Shown here: piece by piece, positions 1 to 6,959 of the stretch
Layout: every line of letters starts with the position of its first letter
Position numbering within the stretch: the first letter of the stretch is position 1
Assembly (NCBI GenBank): GCA_964442515.1
Contig: CAYUAC010000034.1
Coordinates: forward strand, 1-17,039
Length of the DNA stretch: 17,039 nt
Origin: TCS-49 sp964442515
GTDB taxonomy: Bacteria; Campylobacterota; Campylobacteria; Campylobacterales; Sulfurovaceae
Reading direction: 5' to 3'
Made by a program: the position numbers and the translations under genes
The notes under the pieces: generated by a model
What the model was told of the DNA's origin: nothing
The model's database searches: none
What the model saw: only the letters and a program-made list of their open reading frames with translations

Positions 1-376
1 GATAAGCGCTGTTGACCGCGCCGGCTTTACCGATGGCAACGGTACCTACAGGCATACCCGGAGGCATCATTACAGTAGATAGCAATGCGTCTTCGCCTTT
101 GAGTTCGCCCGCACTCATAGGCACGCCGATTATAGGCTTGGTCGTAGCTGCTGCCAGGGCGCCTGCTAAGTGCGCCGCCATCCCCGCTGCGGCGATAAAT
201 ACCTGCGCGCCTTTTTCTTCCGCGCTTTTGACGTAATCCTTAGTTCGCTGGGGACTTCTGTGGGCTGAGCTGATGATAAACTCATAGGGTACGCCAAATT
301 TTTTCAGCGTGTTCATGCATTCCTGCATCGTTTCATAATCACTTTTGCTGCCGATGATAATGGAAACAAATTTCAT
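1..376 (-). CDS. purE: PurE, N5-carboxyaminoimidazole ribonucleotide mutase (3' part cut off by window edge)
   Basis: Cytoplasmic enzyme of de novo purine synthesis that moves the carboxyl group of N5-CAIR to give CAIR. About 125 codons of a usual ~160-165 are present; the C-terminus lies outside the window. Visible landmarks are the N-terminal GSKSD phosphate-binding motif, the ISSAHRSP motif with the catalytic-region histidine, an AAAGMAAHL stretch, and the MPPGMPVGTVAIG segment. The GSxSD and AAHL forms fit class I (bacterial mutase) PurE rather than the class II AIR carboxylase. The ATG at 376 is preceded by AGGAGA at good spacing. It follows trhP on the same strand, with its own candidate promoter overlapping the trhP stop codon. 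The family call is secure; no purK is visible here. Confidence 0.93.
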   Translation of the reverse strand, partial: MKFVSIIIGSKSDYETMQECMNTLKKFGVPYEFIISSAHRSPQRTKDYVKSAEEKGAQVFIAAAGMAAHLAGALAAATTKPIIGVPMSAGELKGEDALLSTVMMPPGMPVGTVAIGKAGAVNSAY

Positions 377-404
377 GTTTTCTCCTCATGGTTTTGGTGG
401 GAAA

Positions 405-413
405 ATTTTATCA
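405..413 (-). promoter_or_regulatory. Candidate extended -10 promoter for purE
   Basis: On the minus strand TGATAAAAT (413 down to 405) matches an extended -10 box, and its TGA is also the stop codon of trhP. The predicted start near 398 leaves a leader of about 22 nt with AGGAGA before the purE ATG. No -35 is evident, as is usual for Campylobacterota sigma70. Confidence 0.45.
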
Positions 414-1667
414 TAATTTTGTACGAAAAAGAGTAAAAGCAGGCAGCGTAAAGCCAAGTTGTACCGCGTCGGTATTGCCGCTGTGAATACAGTCGTACTC
501 CTTGCCGCTTTGGCCCACGATACGTTTCATTTGGAGGAAAAAGGTATTATCGTTTTTGATGATCTTGGCGTATTCGTTTTCCATCGCTTCAAGCTGTACA
601 CCCTTTGGCAGCACGATTTCAACACGCTCATCCACGCATATTTTGTATTTGCACAGAAAGCTTTTGCCGTCTTCTACCACAAGGCCCACCACCTGATGAC
701 TGCCGTCGCTGATAGCTGTTTGCAGGTTTTGTGTATTGTGTTTTTGGTAGGGCCGCTGGACGAGATACGCATCGCTGAAACCTCTGTTTTTGGTGGTATT
801 CAGTTCCGCCTGATATTTGTTCGCGTCAAATTTGTTCGCGTAAAAATCATCAATGGCGTCCCGGTACGCTTTAGCCGTGATGGCGGTGTAGTAGGGGCTT
901 TTGGTGCGTCCTTCGATCTTGAGCGAATCAATCACGCCGCTTTGCAGTATCTCATCGACGTGGGCACTGAGATTCATATCCTTGGCGTTAAAGATATGGG
1001 TTCCCTCCTCGGGTTGTTCTTCCAGACGAAAAAGCGTGCCGTGTTCTTCATTGGCCGCGTACATGGTGTATTCAAAACGGCAGTCATTGGCACAGCTGCC
1101 GCGATTGGGTACCCGGCCCATCTGCATCGCGCTTATCAGACATCTGCCGCTGTAGGCAAAACACATCGAACCGTGCACAAAAGCTTCCAGTTCCAAATCC
1201 GGCAACTTCTTTTTGATCTGCTCGCAATCTTTGAGGCTGATTTCGCGGGCGGTGATGATGCGCTCAACGCCCAGGTCATAAAAAACGGTGGCATCAAGAT
1301 AGTTCATCACGTTGGCTTGCGTTGAGAGGTGGATAGGCATATCCGGAGCAACCTCTTTAGCCATCTTTATAAGGCCGGGACTGGAGATGATAAACGCGTC
1401 CGGCCCCATTGCCGCCATCTTTTCCATATGGGCGCGGTAGAGTTTGATCTGGGAGTTAAAGGGAAAACCGTTGATGGTCACATAGACTTTTTTGCCCAGA
1501 CTGTGGGCGTACTCTATCCCCTTTTGAAAACTTGCATCGTCAAAGTCCTTACCGCTTCGCACGCGCAGACTGAAGTGGCTGACGCCGCCGTATACCGCGT
1601 CGGCACCGTAATTGAAAGCGATCTTGAGTTTGTCAAGATTGCCCGCGGGACTGAGCAGTTCGACCAT
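411..1667 (-). CDS. trhP: TrhP-like U32-family protein (tRNA U34 5-hydroxylation)
   Basis: The 418-residue protein matches E. coli YegQ/TrhP closely in motif order. It has an N-terminal LLSPAG, GADAVY at about 21-26, MPIHLSTQAN at about 110-119, FVHGSMC/GRCLIS with C169 and C176, RGSCANDC with C192 and C196, and SLKIEGRTKS near 248-257. TrhP-family proteins use prephenate to help make 5-hydroxyuridine at tRNA position 34; the cysteines are thought to hold an Fe-S cluster. Older annotations call such proteins collagenase or peptidase U32 (H. pylori PrtC, HP0169), but nothing in the sequence argues for a protease. The ATG at 1667 lies 3 nt after the cheZ stop with no strong ribosome site, suggesting translational coupling. 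The paralogous RlhA is the main alternative, but it has a longer C-terminal region. Confidence 0.85.
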   Translation of the reverse strand: MVELLSPAGNLDKLKIAFNYGADAVYGGVSHFSLRVRSGKDFDDASFQKGIEYAHSLGKKVYVTINGFPFNSQIKLYRAHMEKMAAMGPDAFIISSPGLIKMAKEVAPDMPIHLSTQANVMNYLDATVFYDLGVERIITAREISLKDCEQIKKKLPDLELEAFVHGSMCFAYSGRCLISAMQMGRVPNRGSCANDCRFEYTMYAANEEHGTLFRLEEQPEEGTHIFNAKDMNLSAHVDEILQSGVIDSLKIEGRTKSPYYTAITAKAYRDAIDDFYANKFDANKYQAELNTTKNRGFSDAYLVQRPYQKHNTQNLQTAISDGSHQVVGLVVEDGKSFLCKYKICVDERVEIVLPKGVQLEAMENEYAKIIKNDNTFFLQMKRIVGQSGKEYDCIHSGNTDAVQLGFTLPAFTLFRTKL

Positions 1668-1670
1668 AGT

Positions 1671-2393
1671 TTACTTTTTACCCAGGCTGGCAATGAGTTC
1701 TTCGATATCTTCACTACCCATTACATTATCGTTTGAGTCCCCGTCAAGATGCACAGCTGAACCTACACGTTTGTCATCATCGACCTGGCCTTCAAACAAA
1801 GAGTGCATATATTTTGACAGGGCGCGCATCACATTGATAACGCGTTCGATCTTTTGGCGGTGGATATCCTGGTACTGCATCCCGTCCATAGCCATCATCA
1901 CTTCATCGCCCGCGGTTTGGCAGCCTTCGGTGATCTTTTGCGTCATCTCTTTGCTTTGGTTGTTTCGCTCCAGGGCATCTTCGAACGTCTGGATATGGGG
2001 AAAAGATTTTGAAAGTTTTTCAAAAAGTTCTATATCCTTATCGACATTGCTTTCAAGGTTTGCAACCTGTTCTTCCATATCCATGACAATAGAACTGACC
2101 GATTCAAGCTTGTCAAAAAGTTCTCCGGCTTTGAGTTCGGAATCGCGGGTGACGTCATCAAGCTGGTGAACCACTTTGTGGTCATCGGTCGGCGGCGGGG
2201 GAGGCCAAGGTTTGTTGGCGTCAATCCGGTACTCTTCGTCATTATATTCCTGTTTGCTCTCTTTTTTTTCAGAAGCTTCTTCTTTATCCTCTTGTTCTTC
2301 ATCGCTGTCGCCCGGGTTGTTGGTATCGCCTGAATCGTCCTGCAGGCTGTCAACCCCTTCATTCATCAACGCATCTAACTCTTCTTGTGTCAT
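1671..2393 (-). CDS. cheZ: CheZ-type CheY-P phosphatase (remote, Helicobacter-like)
   Basis: A 240-residue acidic cytoplasmic protein that probably dephosphorylates CheY-P and so sets flagellar switching. The helical core (about 75-205) carries D176-x-x-x-Q180 in QYQDIHRQ, the position and spacing of the catalytic Asp/Gln of E. coli CheZ (D143, Q147). The C-terminus (SEDIEELIASLGKK) resembles the CheY-binding tail of CheZ. A long linker (about 14-70) is rich in D/E and ends in a WPPPPP stretch. The N-terminus, MTQEELDALMNEG, resembles the FliM-type CheY-binding peptide. H. pylori HP0170, the remote CheZ, likewise sits next to the U32 gene HP0169. The ATG at 2393 is preceded by AAGGAG. The DxxxQ site and the synteny make the call strong despite low overall similarity. 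Confidence 0.83.
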   Translation of the reverse strand: MTQEELDALMNEGVDSLQDDSGDTNNPGDSDEEQEDKEEASEKKESKQEYNDEEYRIDANKPWPPPPPTDDHKVVHQLDDVTRDSELKAGELFDKLESVSSIVMDMEEQVANLESNVDKDIELFEKLSKSFPHIQTFEDALERNNQSKEMTQKITEGCQTAGDEVMMAMDGMQYQDIHRQKIERVINVMRALSKYMHSLFEGQVDDDKRVGSAVHLDGDSNDNVMGSEDIEELIASLGKK

Positions 2394-2416
2394 GCAAACT
2401 CCTTGCTGATTGCCAC

Positions 2417-2422
2417 ATTATA
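2417..2422 (-). promoter_or_regulatory. -10 box for the cheZ-trhP transcript
   Basis: A perfect TATAAT on the minus strand, about 24 nt upstream of the cheZ ATG, with AAGGAG in the resulting leader. It lies in the divergent spacer between cheZ and the histidinol-phosphatase gene. No -35 is obvious. Confidence 0.5.
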
Positions 2423-2502
2423 GAATATTTTAGCTATGAGTAAATTTAATTAATCTTTTTTTCGGTAATATACGGTAATCCCTCTATGAAAGGAATGACT
2501 GC

Positions 2503-3282
2503 GTGAGAGTCGATCTGCATAATCATACCAGCCGTTGCAACCACGCAAGCGGAACCATGCGCGAATACATCCAAAAAGCCATTGAACTTGGCATAGACGT
2601 GTACGGCTTCAGTGACCACGCCCCTATGGAGTTTGATCCCAAATACCGGATGCGTTTTGATCAGATGTCTGGGTATAGGGAGGACGTGCTTGCGCTCAAA
2701 GAGGAATTTGCGGGCCAGATTGAAATCCTGTACGGGCTGGAGGTGGATTACCTGCCAGGCTACATCGATGAGCGGGTGATGTCTGAAGATGTGGATTATT
2801 TTATCGGGTCGGTGCATTTTTTAAACGGGTGGGGCTTTGACAATCCCGAATTCATCGGCGTTTACAAGCAAAAAGATATCGATGAAATCTATGCGCAGTA
2901 TTTTGACGCGGTGGCGCAGATGGCGCAAAGCGGGCTGTTTGACGTGGTGGGGCATCTGGATTTGATCAAAGTGTTTAACTACAAGCCAAACGTATCAGTG
3001 GTCAAACTGGCCGCGGACGCTTTGGATGCGATCAAGGAAGCCGGTATGGTGATAGAACTCAACAGCGCGGGGCTTCGCAAACCCGTGGGCGAAATCTATC
3101 CGGGTCGAGAGCTTTTAAAAGCCGCGTATGAACGGGGCATTGCCGTCACGTTTGGCAGCGATGCGCACAACGTCGATCAGGTCGGTTTTGGTTACGAAAA
3201 CGCCACGGCTCTGGCAAAAGAGATCGGGTATGAAACCTGCACGGTTTTTCGCCGCCGCCGAAAAGATGTGGTTACTTTTTAA
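2503..3282 (+). CDS. hisJ: Histidinol-phosphatase, PHP (HisJ) family
   Basis: A 259-residue metal-dependent phosphatase that probably converts histidinol phosphate to histidinol, the penultimate step of histidine synthesis. It shows the PHP metal-binding set in order: DLHNHT (H6, H8), GFSDHAP (H39), GLEVDY (E80), GSVHFL (H105), GHLDLI (H151, D153) and GSDAH (D220, H222). The length and the GLEVDY/SVHFL signature fit the HisJ/HisK family rather than DNA polymerase PHP domains or HisB. The GTG start at 2503 follows AAAGGA by about 8 nt, and the sequence MRVDLHNHT leaves no room for a later start. It is divergent from cheZ and precedes glnA by 74 nt; no other his gene is visible. Other phosphoester substrates remain possible for a PHP protein outside a his operon. 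Confidence 0.85.
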   Translation: MRVDLHNHTSRCNHASGTMREYIQKAIELGIDVYGFSDHAPMEFDPKYRMRFDQMSGYREDVLALKEEFAGQIEILYGLEVDYLPGYIDERVMSEDVDYFIGSVHFLNGWGFDNPEFIGVYKQKDIDEIYAQYFDAVAQMAQSGLFDVVGHLDLIKVFNYKPNVSVVKLAADALDAIKEAGMVIELNSAGLRKPVGEIYPGRELLKAAYERGIAVTFGSDAHNVDQVGFGYENATALAKEIGYETCTVFRRRRKDVVTF

Positions 3283-3286
3283 CCAC
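3246..3286 (+). other. Two adjacent hairpins across the end of the histidinol-phosphatase gene
   Basis: TTTTCG (3246-3251) pairs with CGAAAA (3259-3264) around a 7-nt loop. Four nt later GTGGTTA (3268-3274) pairs perfectly with TAACCAC (3280-3286) around CTTTT; the second hairpin includes the stop codon. No T-tract follows on the plus strand, so it is not a classical terminator. It might slow or partly stop transcription ahead of glnA, or protect the 3' end. Confidence 0.4.
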
Positions 3287-3314
3287 CACCGGTATTTAGA
3301 CTGCAGGAAAGTTG

Positions 3315-3323
3315 TGATAGAAT
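3315..3323 (+). promoter_or_regulatory. Candidate extended -10 promoter for glnA
   Basis: TGATAGAAT fits an extended -10. A start near 3330 gives a leader of about 27 nt that includes AGGAGA. No -35 and no sigma54 -24/-12 signature (GG-N10-GC) was seen in the 74-nt spacer. Confidence 0.4.
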
Positions 3324-3356
3324 TATTGACAGAAAAAAACATGAGGAGAAAATACA

Positions 3357-4784
3357 ATGGGTAAATTTGTAAACAGTGTAGATGAGTTTTTTAAATACTG
3401 CCAGGAAAACGAAGTGGAGTTTGTGGATTTCAGGTTCACCGATATTAAGGGTGCGTGGCACCATATCAGCTATAGAATGAGTGCCGTTGACGAGGGCATC
3501 CTTGAAAGCGGTATGCCTTTTGACGGTTCAAGTGTGGATGCGTGGCAACCAATTAATAAATCGGATATGATCTTAAAACCTGACGTAGAGTCTACGTTTT
3601 TAGATCCTTTTACGGCTGATCCGACCATTATCGTCTTTTGTGACGTATACGATATTTATAAAAACGAACTGTATGAAAAATGCCCGCGAAGCATCGCCAA
3701 AAAAGCGCTTGCACACCTTGACGAGATCGGTCTGGGTGATGTGGCGTATTTTGGTCCAGAAAACGAATTTTTCATCTTTGATGACGTCCGGTTCAGAGAC
3801 GATACCAACAGCGCGTATTTCAGAGTTGATTCAGAAGAGGGCGAGTGGAGCAGCGATACCGATTATGAATTTGGCAACATGGCCCACAGACCCGGTACCA
3901 AAGGCGGGTATTTCCCGGTCGCGCCGACTGATTCTATGGTCGATCTCAGAGCCGAGATTATGCAGGTGCTTGAAGAGGTCGGTTTGGAAGTGATGCTTGG
4001 ACACCACGAAGTAGCACAGGCTCAGGGCGAGATCGGTATCAAATTCGGTACGATGATAGAAGCAGCCGACAATGTGCAAAAGTATAAATACGTGGTGAAA
4101 ATGATCGCGCACTTAAACGGCAAAACGGCTACGTTCATGCCCAAACCCCTCTTTGGCGACAACGGCAACGGGATGCACGTGCACCAGTCTATCTGGAAAG
4201 ACGGTAAAAACCTCTTTTACGAAGAAGGTAATTACGCCAACTTAAGCAAGATGGCAACACACTATATCGGCGGTATTTTCAAACATGCCAGAGCCGTAGC
4301 GGCTTTTACCAACCCAAGTACCAACTCCTACAAGCGTTTGGTTCCCGGCTTTGAAGCGCCCTGCATTTTGACCTATTCCAGCCAAAACAGATCGGCAAGC
4401 TGCCGTATTCCCTATGGCGCCGGTGAAGCGGCAACCAGAATCGAAATGCGCTTCCCCGATTCTTCGGCGTGTCCTTACCTTGCTTTCAGTGCGATGCTGC
4501 TTGCAGGCCTTGACGGGATCAAAAACGAATACGATCCAACCGGCCCGATGGATGAGGACCTTTTTGAACTCACGCTTGATGAGATCCGTGAAAAAGGCAT
4601 TCCCCAGCTGCCCCATACCCTCAGAGGTTCCCTTGAGGCACTGATCCGTGATAACGATTTCTTGAAACCGGTTATGACTGACCGCTTTATCAATACGTAC
4701 AAAGATTACAAATTCTCAACGCAGGTTTGGCCCGATGAGGCAAGACCGACGGCGTTTGAGTATATCTCTACCTACTCTTGCTAA
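3357..4784 (+). CDS. glnA: Glutamine synthetase, type I
   Basis: A 475-residue GSI that makes glutamine from glutamate, ammonia and ATP, the main ammonia-assimilation step, and assembles as a cytoplasmic dodecamer. Visible motifs are DGSSVDAW (56-63), GPENEFFIF (133-141), the HHEVAQAQGE metal-ligand stretch (216-225), NGNGMHVHQS (269-278), NRSASCRIP (344-352) and EMRFPDSSACPYL near 363-375. At the place of the E. coli adenylylation tyrosine (KNLYDLP, Y397) this protein has EDLFEL with F403, so GlnE-type AMP control is not expected. H. pylori GlnA is known for the same Tyr-to-Phe change. AGGAGA lies 8 nt before the ATG at 3357. The stop overlaps the rnhB start by 7 nt. Confidence 0.97.
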   Translation: MGKFVNSVDEFFKYCQENEVEFVDFRFTDIKGAWHHISYRMSAVDEGILESGMPFDGSSVDAWQPINKSDMILKPDVESTFLDPFTADPTIIVFCDVYDIYKNELYEKCPRSIAKKALAHLDEIGLGDVAYFGPENEFFIFDDVRFRDDTNSAYFRVDSEEGEWSSDTDYEFGNMAHRPGTKGGYFPVAPTDSMVDLRAEIMQVLEEVGLEVMLGHHEVAQAQGEIGIKFGTMIEAADNVQKYKYVVKMIAHLNGKTATFMPKPLFGDNGNGMHVHQSIWKDGKNLFYEEGNYANLSKMATHYIGGIFKHARAVAAFTNPSTNSYKRLVPGFEAPCILTYSSQNRSASCRIPYGAGEAATRIEMRFPDSSACPYLAFSAMLLAGLDGIKNEYDPTGPMDEDLFELTLDEIREKGIPQLPHTLRGSLEALIRDNDFLKPVMTDRFINTYKDYKFSTQVWPDEARPTAFEYISTYSC

Positions 4785-5329
4785 TCTGCGGTATCGACGA
4801 AGCCGGCAGGGGGCCCGTGGCGGGTCCTCTGGTGGTTGCAGGCGCTATCTTGCACACCGATATAAAAGGTGTCACCGATTCTAAAAAACTCACCGCCAAA
4901 AAAAGAGACCTTCTTTTTGACCAAATCACCGCAAACGCTACCTTTCACATAGAATCTATAAGTAATGAAACCATCGATGAAAAAGGGTTATCCAAAGCGA
5001 TAGCTATTGGCTTAAAAGCGATCATGCAAAACATACAAGCCCATACCTATCTTTTTGACGGCAGCAGCTGTTTTGGTGTAGAGGGTATTGAAACGCTGAT
5101 CAAAGGTGATTTGAAAGATACCAATATCGCCGCGGCCAGCATCCTGGCCAAGGTCACCAGAGACCGCTATATGCTCAAAGCGGCCCGGACATATCCTAGC
5201 TACGGGTTTGAAGGCCACAAAGGCTATATCACGCAAAAACACGTCGCGGCGATACAAAAGTACGGCTATTGCAATATACACAGAAAAAGCGTACGGATAA
5301 AGGCGCTTGAAAAAACACTGTTTGAATAA
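4778..5329 (+). CDS. rnhB: Ribonuclease HII
   Basis: Removes RNA from RNA/DNA hybrids and excises single misincorporated ribonucleotides from DNA. The 183-residue protein has the GIDEAGRGPVAGP motif (D7, E8), DSKKL (34-38), LFDGSS (D94), ASILAKVTRD (D129) and YGFEGHKGY, which is the full RNase HII set. The only start that keeps the essential D7/E8 motif near the N-terminus is TTG at 4778, which lies inside the last codons of glnA (7-nt overlap). No clear ribosome site precedes it, so translation is probably coupled to glnA termination. It is convergent with the tRNA-Glu pair. Confidence 0.94.
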   Translation: MLICGIDEAGRGPVAGPLVVAGAILHTDIKGVTDSKKLTAKKRDLLFDQITANATFHIESISNETIDEKGLSKAIAIGLKAIMQNIQAHTYLFDGSSCFGVEGIETLIKGDLKDTNIAAASILAKVTRDRYMLKAARTYPSYGFEGHKGYITQKHVAAIQKYGYCNIHRKSVRIKALEKTLFE

Positions 5330-5346
5330 GATAAGTGGAAAGTAAG

Positions 5347-5421
5347 TGGTGACCCCTAGGAGAATCGAACTCCTGTTGCATGGATGAAAACCATGAGTCC
5401 TAACCGCTAGACGAAGGGGCC
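5347..5421 (-). tRNA. tRNA-Glu (anticodon TTC), promoter-distal copy
   Basis: The minus-strand sequence starts GGCCCCT and ends with AGGGGTC, discriminator A and encoded CCA. The anticodon stem CATGG/CCATG encloses the loop TTTTCAT, giving anticodon TTC. The T-arm is intact (AGGAG, TTCGATT, CTCCT). It is 75 nt long and identical to the second copy at 5452-5526, 30 nt away, so the two are probably processed from one transcript. Confidence 0.96.
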
Positions 5422-5451
5422 ACAGACTTGTAAATGAATATACTTTTATAA

Positions 5452-5526
5452 TGGTGACCCCTAGGAGAATCGAACTCCTGTTGCATGGATGAAAACCATG
5501 AGTCCTAACCGCTAGACGAAGGGGCC
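5452..5526 (-). tRNA. tRNA-Glu (anticodon TTC), promoter-proximal copy
   Basis: A base-for-base copy of the neighbouring tRNA-Glu, including the encoded CCA. The identity stops exactly at the ends of the mature tRNA, and the flanks differ. A minus-strand TATAAT lies about 19 nt upstream of the 5' end and probably drives both genes. Confidence 0.96.
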
Positions 5527-5544
5527 GTTTAAAAAAGTAACGAA

Positions 5545-5550
5545 ATTATA
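5545..5550 (-). promoter_or_regulatory. -10 box for the tRNA-Glu pair
   Basis: A perfect TATAAT on the minus strand in an A/T-rich spacer, divergent from the lipoprotein promoter. The predicted start near 5538 leaves about 11 nt before the mature 5' end of the first tRNA. Confidence 0.5.
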
Positions 5551-5579
5551 CCTGTTTTAACTTAAATAAACATTAAAAA

Positions 5580-5588
5580 TGATATAAT
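5580..5588 (+). promoter_or_regulatory. Extended -10 promoter for the lipoprotein gene
   Basis: TGATATAAT is a perfect extended -10. The expected start at about 5594-5597 falls after the in-frame ATG at 5592. This argues that the gene begins at the TTG at 5610, which has AAGGAA in front of it. Confidence 0.5.
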
Positions 5589-5609
5589 TTCATGAAAAAG
5601 GAAACTGTT

Positions 5610-6092
5610 TTGCATCAAAGGTTCATATTATCTGCGGTTATGGTTTTATCTCTGCTGTTTACCGGATGCGCCGATAAAAATTTTACGGAAAAATCAAGTG
5701 CGCACATCGTGCTGAAAACGCCCAAACTGCGCTACAGCGATATGGGGTTTGTTGCCAAAAACAGTTCGCGCATCCAGGCGCAGATTTATAACATGGCAAC
5801 CCCCGTTTTTACCCTCAAAATCAACAGAAACATCTGTATTAACAATGCGTGTTTCAAACCAAAACACTTTAACGACAAATATCTGCACTCCAGATATCGG
5901 CCCGGACTGCTTGAAAACATCTTTCGCGCAAAGCCGGTTTTTGGCGGAAAAAACAAGACCGCAGAAGCAGAGGGATTTTCACAAAAAATCAGCAGTTATT
6001 ACTATGATATAATCTACACCGTTAACCAAAAGCAGATACGATTTGCCGATAAAAAAAACGATATTTTGATACAGATACGACATATACAGTAA
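5610..6092 (+). CDS. Uncharacterised lipoprotein
   Basis: I do not recognise a named family. The N-terminus is a lipoprotein signal: a hydrophobic run (FILSAVMVLSLLF) followed by the lipobox FTGC, so the mature protein is probably lipid-anchored in the envelope. The rest (about 135 residues) is basic and has no membrane segment. It contains a CINNAC pair of cysteines and ends in a beta-rich, basic tail (QKQIRFADKKNDILIQIRHIQ without the last residues being special). An in-frame ATG lies at 5592, but a TATAAT box just upstream would start transcription beyond it, and AAGGAA sits 7 nt before the TTG at 5610. I therefore prefer the TTG, giving 160 residues. nfo follows 11 nt downstream. Confidence 0.7.
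   Translation: MHQRFILSAVMVLSLLFTGCADKNFTEKSSAHIVLKTPKLRYSDMGFVAKNSSRIQAQIYNMATPVFTLKINRNICINNACFKPKHFNDKYLHSRYRPGLLENIFRAKPVFGGKNKTAEAEGFSQKISSYYYDIIYTVNQKQIRFADKKNDILIQIRHIQ
6005..6013 (+). promoter_or_regulatory. Candidate internal promoter for nfo
   Basis: TGATATAAT, a perfect extended -10, lies inside the 3' part of the lipoprotein gene about 90 nt before the nfo ATG. It could let the repair gene be expressed independently of the lipoprotein. Chance occurrence in A/T-rich DNA cannot be excluded. Confidence 0.35.
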
Positions 6093-6103
6093 GGAGTATA
6101 CGA

Positions 6104-6949
6104 ATGAAATACGTCGGAGCCCATGTCAGCGCCAGCGGAGGCGTATACAACGCCCCCAAAAACGCCCAGGCCATCGGAGCCAAAGCGTTCGCGCTGTTTA
6201 CCAAAAACCAAAGACGGTGGGATGCCAAACCCCTAGATGGCGAAACCATCGACAAGTTCAAGCAAGCCCTGGATGATGCCGGCATAAAGCCAAAACACGT
6301 GCTGCCCCATGACAGCTATCTGATCAATCTGGGCCATCCCGAAGAAGCTAAGCGTGAAAAATCGTACAACGCGTTTTTGGATGAGGTGCAGCGCTGCGAG
6401 CAGCTGGGACTGGACAGGCTGAACTTTCACCCCGGAAGCCATCTAAAAAAGATCAGTGAGGATGAATGCATCGATTATATCGCACAGGCGTGCAACAGGG
6501 TACTGGACCAAACGCAGGGCGTGAGCCTGGTTATTGAAAATACAGCGGGTCAGGGCAGCAACTTAGGATATCGTTTTGAACACTTGGCCGCCATCATCGA
6601 CAAAGTGGAGGATAAATCGCGCATGGGCGTGTGCATCGACACCTGCCACGCCTTCACCGCAGGTTATGATATCAGGACCAAAGAAGCTTACGATAAAACG
6701 ATGCATGAATTTGAAAAAACCGTGGGGTTTGGCTACCTGATGGGAATGCATCTTAATGATTCCAAGCCGCCTCTTGGCAGCAGAAAAGACAGGCATCACA
6801 GCTTAGGCGAGGGCGAGATCGGCTGGGACGCGTTTAAATTTATTATGCAAGATGAGCGCATGGATGATATCCCGCTTGTTTTAGAAACAATCGATCCCAC
6901 CATCTGGGATCAGGAAATAAGAACACTTTATAATTTCACAAAACAATAA
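6104..6949 (+). CDS. nfo: Endonuclease IV (AP endonuclease)
   Basis: Cuts DNA 5' to abasic sites and removes 3'-blocking groups in base-excision repair, using three zinc ions. The 281-residue protein is close to the E. coli enzyme (285). Its metal ligands fall at the same positions as E. coli Nfo: H69, H109, E145, D179, H182, H216, D229, H231 and E261. They lie in the motifs PHDSYLINL, NFHPGSH, VIENTAGQG, CIDTCHAF, GMHLNDSK, DRHHSLGEG and VLETID. The start at 6104 has AAGGAG about 7 nt upstream. It lies 11 nt after the lipoprotein gene and 10 nt before the AAA ATPase gene, so the three are probably cotranscribed. Confidence 0.97.
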   Translation: MKYVGAHVSASGGVYNAPKNAQAIGAKAFALFTKNQRRWDAKPLDGETIDKFKQALDDAGIKPKHVLPHDSYLINLGHPEEAKREKSYNAFLDEVQRCEQLGLDRLNFHPGSHLKKISEDECIDYIAQACNRVLDQTQGVSLVIENTAGQGSNLGYRFEHLAAIIDKVEDKSRMGVCIDTCHAFTAGYDIRTKEAYDKTMHEFEKTVGFGYLMGMHLNDSKPPLGSRKDRHHSLGEGEIGWDAFKFIMQDERMDDIPLVLETIDPTIWDQEIRTLYNFTKQ

Positions 6950-6959
6950 GGAAAGCAAT

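Noticed and set aside
459..1325. A 288-codon plus-strand open frame opposite trhP
   Set aside because: It lies wholly antisense to the well-supported trhP, has no recognisable domain or ribosome site, and reads as low-sense sequence. It is a shadow of the trhP codons.
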